The notes: generated by a model not told the origin, from the letters alone. Counted from the stretch's first letter, positions 7,509 through 16,662 are shown. The stretch: 43,898 nt of DNA from a bacterium (GCA_028819345.1 JAPPLW010000094.1:1-43898), one strand, 5' to 3'. Made by a program: numbers and translations.

Positions 7509-8858
7509 GTGAGGCGAAGCTCTCTTGTGGGATGGTCCGCGGCGGCCTGGCTGACTCTGTTGATGGGTTCCTGTGCTGATGAACCGGCCCTTTCTCCCGC
7601 TTCGACGGTGATGGTGGAGGTGACTGCCGAAGTGAGCGCCACCACCGCCGCAACCGTGCCGACCGCCGCCACGCCGACCACCCGTCCTCCGCCGGTGGAG
7701 GGCTTGTTGTTCCTGCCGGAGTCCTTCCGGGACAGGATGGTGGAACTGGTGGAGGAGACCCAGGCCCTCCGTGCTTTCACCTTTGCCGAACCCCTGCAGA
7801 TCGAGGGGATCACCTCCCAGGAGATGGTGAGACGGCTCCGCGACGGAGTCGGCAACGACCCGCGGCTCTCCGAGGTAGACCAGCCGCTGTTCAGGCTGCT
7901 GGGCCTGATCGATCCCACTCACGACTGGGTGACGGTTCTGTCGGATTTCCGGGCCCGTCCCATTCCCGGTTACTACGATGTGGCCAGCCAAAAGCTGTGG
8001 TTGGTCACCACCCTGGACGACCCGAGTCCGCTTGAAGAGATGACCCTGGTGGGCGAGATCGCCAAAGCGTTGGTGGACCGTCACCTGGGCGTCTGGAGGC
8101 GTCAATCCCGCTTGGCCCGGGTGGGCGACAGCGATTACCTGGCGGTACTGGGGGGCATGGCGGAGGCCGACGCCACGCTGGTGGAGTTGCTCTTCATGGA
8201 AGGCATGAGTGAATCGGCTAGAGAGCAGGTGCTCGGAGAGGCGTGGGAAGTGGCCTCCGCCGACCTGGCTCTCCCTTCGTTCTTGACCCGCAGCCTCGGT
8301 TTCGCGTCGGGCCCGGTCCTCGAGTACTTACAGACGCTGTTTCAGTCGGGCGGCTGGGACTCGGTGAATCAGACCCATCGGGACCCGCCCGATTCCACCG
8401 AGTTGATTTTGGAGCAGGGTGCCGGGCCGGCGGACCCCTTGCTCTTGCCCAAGCCGGATGCGTCTCCTCCGGAGGCATACCAGTTGGTCTCCGACTCCGT
8501 GTGGGGACAGTGGGGGTGGAACGCCCTGTTGGCTTCGGCGCTCCCCGGAGAGCAGGCCGCGGTGGCCTCGCGGGGCTGGGGAGGTGACCGGTACCTGGTC
8601 TTCAGCGACGGTGAGGGCATCGCCCTGGTGGTGGACTACCTGGGGGACACCGCGGCCGACGCAGACGAGATGCGTTCAGCTCTGGTGGAGTACATACGGG
8701 AGGCCATGGATGCAGGGGAACCCACCGTGACCGACGATGGGGTGGAGTTCTCCGGCGCCACCTATGCCTGGCTGGGGGGAGTTGACGAGGCATTGACCTT
8801 TATCGCCGCTTCCGACGTGGAGGTTGGACGCGGGTTGCGAGCCTCGCGGAGTGGCTGA
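7509..8858 (+). CDS. Lipoprotein, inactive paralogue of a zinc metallopeptidase
   Basis: The protein has 449 residues. A signal peptide ends in the lipobox LLMGSC (C22), followed by a Thr/Pro/Ala-rich linker to about residue 62, so it should be anchored outside the membrane. The folded part aligns throughout with the next gene's product: LFRLLGL, the G-x-Y strand, W..VNQ...DPP, and the C-terminal region. The zinc-binding HExxH of the paralogue reads GEIAK here (182-186): both His ligands are gone while the Glu remains, and the third-ligand region is EADA (219-222). It is therefore a probable pseudo-peptidase, perhaps a regulator or substrate-binding partner. The GTG start at 7509 is chosen because it gives a proper signal peptide. 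Confidence 0.75.
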   Translation: MRRSSLVGWSAAAWLTLLMGSCADEPALSPASTVMVEVTAEVSATTAATVPTAATPTTRPPPVEGLLFLPESFRDRMVELVEETQALRAFTFAEPLQIEGITSQEMVRRLRDGVGNDPRLSEVDQPLFRLLGLIDPTHDWVTVLSDFRARPIPGYYDVASQKLWLVTTLDDPSPLEEMTLVGEIAKALVDRHLGVWRRQSRLARVGDSDYLAVLGGMAEADATLVELLFMEGMSESAREQVLGEAWEVASADLALPSFLTRSLGFASGPVLEYLQTLFQSGGWDSVNQTHRDPPDSTELILEQGAGPADPLLLPKPDASPPEAYQLVSDSVWGQWGWNALLASALPGEQAAVASRGWGGDRYLVFSDGEGIALVVDYLGDTAADADEMRSALVEYIREAMDAGEPTVTDDGVEFSGATYAWLGGVDEALTFIAASDVEVGRGLRASRSG

Positions 8859-8994
8859 GGGGGTTCGATCGGTCCTGTTTCCCTCCCTCTTTCCTCTGCA
8901 TCCGGGATAGGCTCTGGGGAGTGACATACCCGCATTATGGAACCGTTGCCGCAACCCGGGGGACGTTCCTCACGGGCCGGAGGGTTGGGGGACG

Positions 8995-10473
8995 GTGAGC
9001 CGCCCCGGCCCCCCAAGTTCGACCCGTCAGCTTCGGTCCGTTTTCGCGTCGGCGGTTGTGGCGGTTGGCCTTGTGGCGGCGGCCTGCGGAGGCGCCTCGG
9101 ACCCCTCGGCTCCGGGTGCTAACGAGGAGCCGGTGGCTACCACCGCCGCGGCGCCCGCCACCACTGCCACCACGGCTCCGGTGACCACAACCGAAGCGCC
9201 CACCACGACCACTGCTCCGGTCACCACCACCGAAGCTCCCCCCACCACCGCGTCGTCGGCGCCCCCCACGACCACAACGGTGGTCGAGCCAGACCCCGAC
9301 CTACCTGTAATCGAGGAACTGGGCCCTGAAATCTCCGCCCAGGTATGGGCGGCCGTGGAGATCACCGAGGACATCAGGGGGCTGGAGTTCGAGGAACTGC
9401 CGGTCATCACCGTCCTTTCCCCAGAAGCCTTCGAGGCACGGGTTCGGATGGAGGTGGACTCCGAAATGGAGGACATCGAGGTCGACGAGGCTCTGTTCAA
9501 GTTGCTCGGTCTTCTCGAGCCCGAGGACGATCTGAGGGTGCTGTATGGGGAATTGTATGGCGAGAGCGTGGTGGGGTCCTACTCAAGCGAAGACAAGGAG
9601 TTGGTGATTCCTGCATCAGGTGAGGAGCTCACGGGAATGCAGACCCTGACGCTGGTGCACGAATTGATTCATGCCCTCACCGATCAGCACTTCGACTTCG
9701 GTTCGAGGCTGGAAGACCTGGTGGACAGCCAGATGTACGATCCCGCTTCGGGTCTGGTCGGCTTGTTGGAGGGTGACGCCATTGTTGCGGAGTTCGTCTA
9801 TTTCGACGCTCTCGACGCAGCCGCCCAGAGTCGTCTCATCACAGAGTTCGATGCTCTTGAGCAGCCTGAACTCGACATCCCGTTGTTCATGGAACTGGCT
9901 CTCCAGTTCCCCTACGAGCAGGGCTTCGCTTACGTTGCCAACAGGTGGAGAGAAGGCGGTTGGCCCGCGGTGAACAAGATGTACCTGGACCCGCCGGGTT
10001 CCACCGAAGAGATCTACCTGGGTGCTCCCTCTCCGGCCACGGAGGTAGTCGAGATGGAGAGGCCCGCCGGGGCGCTTCCCGAGGAATACGAGGAGATCTA
10101 CGACTACACATGGGGATTCCTGGACATCCTGGTGATGTTCCAGCAGGTGCTCGGCCCCGACGCTGCGGTGCGGGCAGCGACCGGATGGGGTGGGGGGCGC
10201 AGCCTGGTGGGATACAGCCAGGAGGGCGAGGTGGTGTTTGTCTGGGAGTACGCGGGAGACACCCAGGACGAGGCCGATGAACTGGTGGCCCTACTCGGTG
10301 GATACGCAAAGGGGGCTATGCATGTGGGAGAACTTCAATTTCGAGAGGACCTGGGATTTTCGGCCTCGGGTGAGGACTATGTCTTCGTCGCTCCCGTCCC
10401 GCCGGGCATGGTGATGGTGGCCTGCTCGGACCCGGAGGTCTGTCCATCCGTCACCGCCCCGTATCTCCCCTGA
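8995..10473 (+). CDS. Lipoprotein zinc metallopeptidase (HELIH)
   Basis: The protein has 492 residues. The signal peptide carries a VAAAC lipobox (C31). A Thr/Ala/Pro repeat linker runs to about residue 97 and probably spans the cell wall. The catalytic domain holds H222-E-L-I-H226 in LTLVHELIHALTDQHF, and the downstream LLEGDA (E259) is the likely third zinc ligand, a gluzincin-like arrangement. I recognise the pattern HExxHALxDQHF...EGDA from uncharacterised actinobacterial and chloroflexal proteins but know no substrate. The gene lies 136 bases after its inactive paralogue on the same strand, which indicates tandem duplication. The GTG start has only a weak G-rich ribosome site. Confidence 0.75.
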   Translation: MSRPGPPSSTRQLRSVFASAVVAVGLVAAACGGASDPSAPGANEEPVATTAAAPATTATTAPVTTTEAPTTTTAPVTTTEAPPTTASSAPPTTTTVVEPDPDLPVIEELGPEISAQVWAAVEITEDIRGLEFEELPVITVLSPEAFEARVRMEVDSEMEDIEVDEALFKLLGLLEPEDDLRVLYGELYGESVVGSYSSEDKELVIPASGEELTGMQTLTLVHELIHALTDQHFDFGSRLEDLVDSQMYDPASGLVGLLEGDAIVAEFVYFDALDAAAQSRLITEFDALEQPELDIPLFMELALQFPYEQGFAYVANRWREGGWPAVNKMYLDPPGSTEEIYLGAPSPATEVVEMERPAGALPEEYEEIYDYTWGFLDILVMFQQVLGPDAAVRAATGWGGGRSLVGYSQEGEVVFVWEYAGDTQDEADELVALLGGYAKGAMHVGELQFREDLGFSASGEDYVFVAPVPPGMVMVACSDPEVCPSVTAPYLP

Positions 10474-10485
10474 GCGGTGGGGGAG

Positions 10486-10812
10486 ATGCAACATGGGGAA
10501 TGGAGTTCGGGTCCGGTGATGGTGGCTGATACGTTCTGGCGAAGATTGAGAGGCATTCATGCCGCTCCACGTAGATGGGGAGTGCTGATCCCCGGCCGCT
10601 CGGTGCACGGTGTGTTCACTGCCTCGCGGCTCTGGGCGGTGGGACTGGACAGAACGCTGCAGGTGGTGGGGGTGCGAGGCCTCCGTCCCGGCGGGCTGGT
10701 GGTGTTCAGGGAGGCGGCCGCGGTGCTCGAACTGCGGGGCGACCGGGTTCCTCCCCGTGTGGGTTGGAGGCTGTCTTGGAAAGGAGGCGTCTCTCTTTGG
10801 CCGGGCGCCTGA
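10486..10812 (+). CDS. DUF192 family protein
   Basis: This is a 108-residue protein with the DUF192 pattern: VADTFWRRLRGI near the N-terminus, SVHGVF, a middle L-D-R turn (GLDRTLQVV), LRPG, and AVLEL..G at the end. DUF192 proteins are small and mostly beta-stranded, with no firmly established function; many are secreted, but this one has no signal peptide. ATG at 10486 touches a GGGGGAG, and GTG at 10477 is an alternative start. The 3' end overlaps rsmI by 16 bases, so it belongs to the same transcript. Confidence 0.7.
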   Translation: MQHGEWSSGPVMVADTFWRRLRGIHAAPRRWGVLIPGRSVHGVFTASRLWAVGLDRTLQVVGVRGLRPGGLVVFREAAAVLELRGDRVPPRVGWRLSWKGGVSLWPGA

Positions 10813-11633
10813 TCCTGTGCGGCACCCCGCTGGGCAACCTGGGGGACGCTCCGCCCCGGCTTGCCGAGGCCCTCTCCAAGGCTGACTGCATCTATGCCGA
10901 GGACACCCGGCGCTCCGGCCGGTTGCTGGACGCCCTGGGTGTCCGGCCCCGGAGACTCCGGTCCTACTATGCCGGTAACGAGTCGTCCCGCACGCCGGAA
11001 CTGGCCGGCCGGCTTGCGGCGGGGGAGACCGTGGCGCTGGTCACCGACGCGGGGACGCCCGGCATCTCCGATCCCGGGTTGTCGGCGGTGAGAGCGGCTC
11101 GCCACCAGGGGTCCCAAGTCACCGTCATACCGGGTCCCAGCGCGGTGACCGCCGCCCTGGCCGTGTCCGGACTCCCGGCCAACCGTTTCTCATTCGAGGG
11201 GTTTCTGCCCCGTTCGGGGGAGAAACGCGCCCGGCGCATCCGGGCGGTGGCCTCGGCCGCGGAGACGGTGGTGCTTTTCTCCTCTCCCCACCGGTTGGTG
11301 GAGGACCTCTCGGACCTGGCGCGGGCGGGGCTGGGCGACCGCTCCGTGTCGGTGGCCCGCGAACTCAGCAAACTCCACGAGGAGATATGGTTGGGCTCTG
11401 TGTCGGAGGCGCTCGGGGAGTGGACCGCACGTCCACCCCGAGGTGAGTTCACCCTGGTTCTGGCCGGCGGCGGTCAGATGACTGAGAGCCTGCCGTTGAG
11501 CGAGGCAACCGAAGCTGTGGAGCGCCTGGTGGCCCAGGGGCTCTCCACCTCGGCGGCGGTTAGGGAGGTATCCCGCCTGACGGGTGTGCCCCGGCGGGAC
11601 CTCTATGAGTCGGCGCATGGCGGTAAGGGGTGA
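10797..11633 (+). CDS. rsmI: 16S rRNA (cytidine1402-2'-O)-methyltransferase RsmI
   Basis: RsmI methylates the ribose of C1402 in the ribosomal P site using S-adenosylmethionine. The 278-residue protein shows the family's tetrapyrrole-methylase-like motifs: GTPLGNLGD at 9-17, AEDTRRSGRLL, LVTDAGTPGISDPG, VIPGPSAVTAALAVSG and the C-terminal YESAHG. The frame is open further upstream, but AAGGAGG (10781-10787) sits nine bases before TTG 10797, which gives the usual length, so I place the start there. It overlaps the DUF192 gene and its GTGA end overlaps tatD. Grouping with rsmA forms a ribosome-maturation cluster. Confidence 0.93.
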   Translation: MAGRLILCGTPLGNLGDAPPRLAEALSKADCIYAEDTRRSGRLLDALGVRPRRLRSYYAGNESSRTPELAGRLAAGETVALVTDAGTPGISDPGLSAVRAARHQGSQVTVIPGPSAVTAALAVSGLPANRFSFEGFLPRSGEKRARRIRAVASAAETVVLFSSPHRLVEDLSDLARAGLGDRSVSVARELSKLHEEIWLGSVSEALGEWTARPPRGEFTLVLAGGGQMTESLPLSEATEAVERLVAQGLSTSAAVREVSRLTGVPRRDLYESAHGGKG

Positions 11634-12421
11634 CCGTGTCGGGGACCGCCGCCGGCGCCCGATGGGTGGACACCCACTGCCATCTGCAGTTGGACCGCCG
11701 GCCGGCTACCGAGTTGCTGAAGCGCGCCTCGTCGGTTGAGTGGGTGGTGACTCCCGGAGTGGATCTGGAGTCCTCTCGGTCAGCTGTCCGGCTGGCCACT
11801 GAGCACCCCGGCCGGGTTGTGGCCACCGCGGGTCTTCACCCGCACGAGGCGAGCCGGTGGTCGTCGCAGGGTGGGGGCATCGCGGAGCTGGCCGGGAGAG
11901 CGGCGGCGGTGGGGGAGACCGGGCTGGACTTCTACCGGAACCTCTCCTCCCGGACGCACCAGGTGGAATCCTTTCGTTCCCAGATCGAGCTTGCCATGCT
12001 GCTCCGCAAACCCCTGGTGGTGCACTGTCGGGACGCCTTTTCCGAAGTCCACCGACTGCTGGAGGAGACCGGGGCCGGTCCGGCGGCGGTGATGCATTGC
12101 TGGACCGGCGGACCTCGCTGGACCAGGCGTTTCCTCGATCTGGGCGTGAAGTTCTCCTTTGCCGGCCCGGTCGCCTTCCCGACCGGCGACACGGTGAGGA
12201 GAGGTGCGGAGGTCGTCCCTCCCTCCCGGGGGATGGTGGAGACCGACACGCCCTATCTCGCCCCGCCGCCTCACCGGGGAGAGCCTAACGAACCGGCCTG
12301 GGTCGCTCTGGTGGGCGAAGCTCTGGCGCGGGTGTGGGGAATGGAGACAGGGGAAGTGGCTCGCATCACCAGCGCTACGGCGCAACAGACCTTCGGGGTC
12401 CCCGCAGGGGGGCCCGGTTGA
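11630..12421 (+). CDS. TatD family metal-dependent hydrolase (DNase)
   Basis: TatD proteins are TIM-barrel hydrolases with DNase activity in several species. The 263-residue protein has the full set of metal ligands: H16 and H18 in DTHCHL, Glu in GETGLD, His in VVHCRD and MHCWTG, and Asp in VETDTPYL. The GTG start overlaps the rsmI stop as GTGA, and its own stop overlaps the rsmA TTG start as TTGA, so translation of the three is coupled. The order TatD next to RsmA/KsgA is common in Gram-positive bacteria. Length and motifs are normal. Confidence 0.9.
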   Translation: MTVSGTAAGARWVDTHCHLQLDRRPATELLKRASSVEWVVTPGVDLESSRSAVRLATEHPGRVVATAGLHPHEASRWSSQGGGIAELAGRAAAVGETGLDFYRNLSSRTHQVESFRSQIELAMLLRKPLVVHCRDAFSEVHRLLEETGAGPAAVMHCWTGGPRWTRRFLDLGVKFSFAGPVAFPTGDTVRRGAEVVPPSRGMVETDTPYLAPPPHRGEPNEPAWVALVGEALARVWGMETGEVARITSATAQQTFGVPAGGPG

Positions 12422-13251
12422 GGGCCATCACTCCCTCCCGGCTCTCCGACTTGCTGCGCCGCCACAACGTGACGCCGTCGCGGCGGTTGGGACAGCATTT
12501 CCTGGTGGACGCCAATCTGGTGAGAAAGATCGTGAAGACAGCCGGGATCGGACCCGGCCACCGGGTCCTGGAGGTGGGTGCCGGGGTCGGCAATCTCACC
12601 GCGGCACTGGCGGAGACCGGCGCCCGGGTGGTCTGCTATGAGATCGATGGTCGTCTCGGCCCGGTCCTGGCGGAGACGCTGGCGAGCCATGCGGGGCGGG
12701 TCGAGACCCGCATGGAGGACGCCCTGGCGGTCGATTGGAACACCGCCCTGGAGGGCGAGGGCTGGGTGATGGTCTCCAACCTGCCCTACGGCGTGGGCAC
12801 GCCGCTCCTCATGGAGATGGTCCAGAACGTTCCCTCGGTTTCCCGGTTCGTGGTGATGCTGCAGCGGGAGGTGGCCCGCCGGCTTCTGGCGTCCCCGTCC
12901 AGCCGGGACTATGGGCTCCCCTCGGTGATCGCCGGTCTTCACACCTCCGTCCGCCGGGCTTTCGACGTGCCCCCCCAAGTGTTCTCTCCTCGCCCGGAAG
13001 TGTTCTCCTCGGTTGTGGTGATGGACCGGGTCCACCCGCATCCCGACACTTCCCGGGCCATCTCCCTGGCGGCCGGTGCCTTCGGGAAGCGTCGCAAGAT
13101 GCTCCGGCGGTCCTTGGAGCCGGTCCTGGCCTCCCCCGAACGGGTCCTGGTGGCGGCGGGCATCTGCCCCGAAGACCGCCCCGAGTCGCTTCGGCCTGCC
13201 GACTTCCTACGGCTGGCAGGGGTCGTGCGCGGTTGGGAGTCAGCCGGATGA
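12418..13251 (+). CDS. rsmA: 16S rRNA (adenine1518/1519-N6)-dimethyltransferase RsmA (KsgA)
   Basis: RsmA dimethylates two adjacent adenines near the 3' end of 16S rRNA, a late step of small-subunit assembly. The 277-residue protein has RRLGQHFLVD (22-31), the SAM-binding VLEVGAGVGNLT, the acidic YEID end of strand 2, and the target-base motif NLPYGVGTPLL. The C-terminal FGKRRKMLRRSL helix is also typical. TTG at 12418 is chosen because it overlaps the tatD stop, follows AGGGGGG, and gives the family length. The stop overlaps ispE as ATGA. Confidence 0.94.
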   Translation: MRAITPSRLSDLLRRHNVTPSRRLGQHFLVDANLVRKIVKTAGIGPGHRVLEVGAGVGNLTAALAETGARVVCYEIDGRLGPVLAETLASHAGRVETRMEDALAVDWNTALEGEGWVMVSNLPYGVGTPLLMEMVQNVPSVSRFVVMLQREVARRLLASPSSRDYGLPSVIAGLHTSVRRAFDVPPQVFSPRPEVFSSVVVMDRVHPHPDTSRAISLAAGAFGKRRKMLRRSLEPVLASPERVLVAAGICPEDRPESLRPADFLRLAGVVRGWESAG

Positions 13252-14105
13252 GTGCCTGGCTTGCGCCGGCCAAGGTGAACCTCACCCTGATGGTCGGATC
13301 CAGGTCGGCTTCCGGACTTCACCCGGTCCGGTCCCTGATCCAGACCATTGACTGGTGTGACCGGCTGACGGTGGTGGAGGGAGAAGGGGACCGACTGGAG
13401 ATAGACGGCGCCGATCTTCCCGCGGGAGGCGACAACCTGGTGTGGAAGGCGGTCTCCGCCTTGGAGGAGGCGGGAGTGAAGCGTCCGCCACTCCGCATCA
13501 CTCTCCAAAAGCGCCTTCCGGTCGGCGCGGGACTGGGGGGAGGGAGCGCCGACGCTGCCGCGGTGCTCACCGCTCTGGGGGAGATGCTCGGTGTCTCCCC
13601 GGCAAGGCTACGGAACGCGGCGGCCCCGATCGGATCGGATGTGCCTGCCGCCCTGTTGGGAGGAACGGTGTGGGCGGAAGGGTTTGGCGAGGAAGTCGCC
13701 CGCCTTCCCGGACTGTCGGGGTTTGCGGTGGCGGTGGTTGTGCCCCCTTTCCCGCTCCTGACCGGCGATGTCTACGGGATGTGGGATGATCTCGGCGAAC
13801 CGCGGGGGCGGGAGTTTCCCTCCCGGTTCCTTCCTCCTGCCCTTCGCCGCTCGGCGCCGGTCCGGAATGACTTGACCCCCGCCGCCCTGCGGCTCCGCCC
13901 GGAACTCGGAGACCTGATCGAGGCGGTTGCCGGGGCGTGGGAAAGGCCGGTGGCCATGTCGGGTAGCGGGTCCTCGCTCTTCTCTTTCTTCGTGGATATC
14001 GAGGAGGCGGCCGGGGCCGCCCGGGAAGTCGAGGGGCTGGCTTCGGTGACGGTGGGAGCGGATCTGTTTCCGCACGGCCCGGTGCGCGACGAGCCGGTAA
14101 CCTAG
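13248..14105 (+). CDS. ispE: 4-diphosphocytidyl-2-C-methyl-D-erythritol kinase IspE
   Basis: IspE phosphorylates CDP-methylerythritol in the MEP pathway to isoprenoid precursors. The 285-residue GHMP kinase begins with APAKVNLTL (7-15, family motif 1), contains the glycine-rich ATP loop LPVGAGLGGGSADAAA, the GSDVPAAL helix, and the C-terminal MSGSGSSLFSFF motif 3. The ATG overlaps the rsmA stop by ATGA. The usual bacterial order rsmA-ispE-glmU-prs is conserved here. Normal length and no missing motif. Confidence 0.94.
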   Translation: MSAWLAPAKVNLTLMVGSRSASGLHPVRSLIQTIDWCDRLTVVEGEGDRLEIDGADLPAGGDNLVWKAVSALEEAGVKRPPLRITLQKRLPVGAGLGGGSADAAAVLTALGEMLGVSPARLRNAAAPIGSDVPAALLGGTVWAEGFGEEVARLPGLSGFAVAVVVPPFPLLTGDVYGMWDDLGEPRGREFPSRFLPPALRRSAPVRNDLTPAALRLRPELGDLIEAVAGAWERPVAMSGSGSSLFSFFVDIEEAAGAAREVEGLASVTVGADLFPHGPVRDEPVT

Positions 14106-14130
14106 TAGGCGATGTGCCCTTCTTTCCCCT

Positions 14131-14202
14131 TGGGGGGTGGTGTAACCGGCAGCACAGCGGGTTTTGGTCCCGCCGGTATGGGTTCAAGTCCTATCCCCCC
14201 AG
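14131..14202 (+). tRNA. tRNA-Gln (anticodon TTG)
   Basis: The 72-base cloverleaf has acceptor stem TGGGGGG/CCCCCCA, anticodon stem-loop GCGGG-TTTTGGT-CCCGC with anticodon TTG, and T-loop GGTTCAAGTCC. The discriminator is G and CCA is encoded directly after it (14203-14205), unlike the tRNA-Ser genes of this window. It lies 25 bases after ispE and 40 before glmU, so it may be cut from the operon transcript. Confidence 0.95.
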
Positions 14203-14245
14203 CCAGGGCCGCATCGCCCGGCTCCAGCCTGACGTGGAGGTAACC

Positions 14246-15679
14246 ATGAGCCATGCGGTGATAATCATGGCGGCCGGCGACGGCGTGCGGATGAGATCGG
14301 ACACGCCCAAGGTGCTGCACCCATTGGCAGGTCGGCCCATTCTGTCCTGGATAGTGGAGGCGGCCGCGGCTTCCGGGGCCGACCGGATGATGGTGGTAGT
14401 GGGGTCCGGGGCCCGCCGGGTGAGGTCGCTCCTTCCCCCCTGGGTGGAGACATGTTTTCAGTCCGAGCGGCGCGGCACGGGACACGCGGTCTCCGTGGCG
14501 ATGGAGGCGCTGGGGGAACTTCCGGACCGCACTTCAGTGGTGGTGCTTCCAGGCGATGTGCCGCTCCTCTCGGCCGAGGTGATCTCGGGAGCCGTGGAGT
14601 CGCACCGGTCCGGGGGTGGGGCGGCCACCATGCTCACCGCCAAGGCGGATGATCCCTCCGGGTATGGGAGAGTGCTGCGGGACGCCGGGGGACGGGTCCG
14701 GGGAGTGGTGGAGCATGTCGACGCCACGGAGGCCGAGCGGGAGATCCAGGAGATCAACACCAGCATCTATGTGTTTGCGGCCGGTCCCCTGCGCGATGGG
14801 CTGGGACGGATCGGGATTGGCAACCTCCAGGGCGAGTATTACCTGCCTGACGTGATCGGCGTGATGGTGAGCGACGGCCGGGAGGTGGCGGCCCGGGTGA
14901 TTCCCTTCGATGACTCCCTGGGAGTGAACGACCAGGCGCAGCTGGCGGAGGCGTCCGCTCGAATGAGGCGGCGCATCATCAAGCGTCACATGCTGGCCGG
15001 GGTGAGGATGGAGGACCCCGACCGGGTCTACGTGGAGGCGGGCGTGCGGCTGGCGCCGGGGGTGAGACTGTATCCGGGCGTGCACCTGGAGGGCGAGGTG
15101 GAGGTGGAGGAGGGGGCGGTGCTGGGGCCCGACGTCCACATCCGCGACAGCCGGATCGGGCCCGGGGCCCGGGTGTGGTACTCCGTTGTGCGGGAGGCCG
15201 AGATAGGCCCCGGGGTCGAAGTCGGCCCCTATGCTTCGCTCCGACCGGGCACCCGGATCGAAGCGGGCGCCAAGGCCGGGACATTCGTGGAGATCAAGAA
15301 CACCAGGCTGGGGAAGGGCGCCAAAGCGCCGCACCTCTCCTATCTGGGCGACACCGATGTGGGGGAGGGGGCCAATGTCGGAGCGGGGACCATCACCGCC
15401 AACTACGACGGCTACGAAAAGCACCGCACCACCATCGGGCCGGGTGCGCAGATCGGTTCCAACACGGTTCTGGTGGCGCCGGTGGAGGTCGGGGAGGAAG
15501 GATGGACGGGAGCCGGCTCAACGATCACCCGACCGGTGGAGGCGGGAGCCTTGGCCGTGGAGCGCTCACAGCAGAGAAACATCCGGGGTTATGCGGAGCG
15601 CCGGGCAGCTCGCTACCGTGAGGGAGACGGAAAGGACCGCTCACCATCGGCGCCTCCCGAGCCGACCGGCGATAGCTAA
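14246..15679 (+). CDS. glmU: Bifunctional GlmU (GlcNAc-1-P uridylyltransferase / GlcN-1-P acetyltransferase)
   Basis: GlmU makes UDP-N-acetylglucosamine for peptidoglycan. The N-terminal uridylyltransferase domain has AAGDGVRMRSDTPKVLHPLAG (the family's LAAGxGTRM...PKVLH), LPGDVPLL and the GYGRV loop. The C-terminal half is a left-handed beta-helix of hexapeptide repeats with NVGAGTITANYDGYEKHRT, the acetyltransferase signature. The length, 477 residues, is normal. GGAGG (14236-14240) precedes ATG 14246 by five bases; the open frame extends upstream through the tRNA-Gln and is rejected there. The last 30 residues are charged and disordered. Confidence 0.95.
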   Translation: MSHAVIIMAAGDGVRMRSDTPKVLHPLAGRPILSWIVEAAAASGADRMMVVVGSGARRVRSLLPPWVETCFQSERRGTGHAVSVAMEALGELPDRTSVVVLPGDVPLLSAEVISGAVESHRSGGGAATMLTAKADDPSGYGRVLRDAGGRVRGVVEHVDATEAEREIQEINTSIYVFAAGPLRDGLGRIGIGNLQGEYYLPDVIGVMVSDGREVAARVIPFDDSLGVNDQAQLAEASARMRRRIIKRHMLAGVRMEDPDRVYVEAGVRLAPGVRLYPGVHLEGEVEVEEGAVLGPDVHIRDSRIGPGARVWYSVVREAEIGPGVEVGPYASLRPGTRIEAGAKAGTFVEIKNTRLGKGAKAPHLSYLGDTDVGEGANVGAGTITANYDGYEKHRTTIGPGAQIGSNTVLVAPVEVGEEGWTGAGSTITRPVEAGALAVERSQQRNIRGYAERRAARYREGDGKDRSPSAPPEPTGDS

Positions 15680-15693
15680 ATGGAGACCCCCGG

Positions 15694-16662
15694 ATGGACA
15701 TAGCCGACCGCAAGGAGATGCGGATTTTTTCCGGCAGTCACAATCTTGAACTCGCCGAGGAGGTCGCCGAACTGCTCGGTGTGTCGCTGGGACTGTTGCG
15801 CAAGTCAACCTTCTCCAGCGGGGAGCTCTATGCGAGGGTCGGGGAGAGCGTGCGCGGCTTCGACTGCTTCGTTTTCCAGAGCCACTCCTACCCGATAAAC
15901 GACGCGGTAATGGAGCAGCTGATAATCATCGACGCGCTCCGCCGCGCCTCGGCGCGGCGCATAACCGCGGTGATGCCCTACTACGGGTACTGCCGCCAGG
16001 ACAAGAAGGTGCTCCCTCGTGAGCCGATCACCGCCCGGCTGATGGGTGACCTGTACATGGCGGCGGGGGCGGATCGCCTGGTCTCGGTGGATCTCCACAC
16101 CGGCCAGTTGCAGGGGTTCATAACCAAGCCCTTCGATCACCTCACCGCCATCCCGATCATCAGTGAATACCTGTCCACGGTGACCAGCGGGGATGTGACC
16201 ATCGTCTCCCCCGACGCGGGAGGCGGTAAGCGGGCCGAGAAGTACGCCAGGCAGTTGGATGCCGACGTGGCGTTGGTCTACAAGCGGCGGGACGACCGCA
16301 TGCACAATGTTTCGGAGGCTCTGGCGGTGACCGGTGAAGTGGAGGGTCGGCATGCGGTGATAGTGGACGACATCATCGATACCGCCGGCACGGTGTGCAA
16401 CGCGGCCGAACTCATCCGGGAGATGGGGGCGGCGTCGGTGCGGATCGCGGCAACCCACGCGGTGCTGTCCGATCCGGCGATCAAGCGCCTGAGCGAGAGC
16501 GGGGTGGATGAGATCGTGGTCACCAACACCCTCCCGGTTCCCGCAGCGGACCAGATCAACAACCTGAAGGTCCTCTCCATCGCCTCCATCGTGGCGAAGT
16601 CGGTGCATGCCATCTTCACCGAGGGGTCGGTGAGCCAGATCTTTTTGGGCGAAAACGCCTGA
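15694..16662 (+). CDS. prs: Ribose-phosphate pyrophosphokinase
   Basis: The enzyme makes PRPP from ribose 5-phosphate and ATP for nucleotide, His and Trp synthesis. The 322-residue protein carries IFSGSHN near the N-terminus, the YGYCRQDKK flexible-loop motif, the metal-binding VDLHTGQLQGF, the KRRDD segment and the PRPP loop VIVDDIIDTAGT. The gene follows glmU by 14 bases, the standard bacterial pairing of the two. Nothing unusual is seen. Confidence 0.95.
   Translation: MDIADRKEMRIFSGSHNLELAEEVAELLGVSLGLLRKSTFSSGELYARVGESVRGFDCFVFQSHSYPINDAVMEQLIIIDALRRASARRITAVMPYYGYCRQDKKVLPREPITARLMGDLYMAAGADRLVSVDLHTGQLQGFITKPFDHLTAIPIISEYLSTVTSGDVTIVSPDAGGGKRAEKYARQLDADVALVYKRRDDRMHNVSEALAVTGEVEGRHAVIVDDIIDTAGTVCNAAELIREMGAASVRIAATHAVLSDPAIKRLSESGVDEIVVTNTLPVPAADQINNLKVLSIASIVAKSVHAIFTEGSVSQIFLGENA

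Noticed and set aside
9121-9290. Repetitive Thr/Ala/Pro-coding DNA
   Set aside because: It is the low-complexity linker of the lipoprotein, not a separate repeat element.
10575-10796. Upstream extension of the rsmI frame
   Set aside because: The translation is Gly/Arg-rich without family similarity and covers the DUF192 gene; a good ribosome site points to TTG 10797.
12735-13247. Long frame running into ispE from within rsmA
   Set aside because: It is a high-GC shadow of rsmA; ispE starts at the ATGA overlap at 13248.
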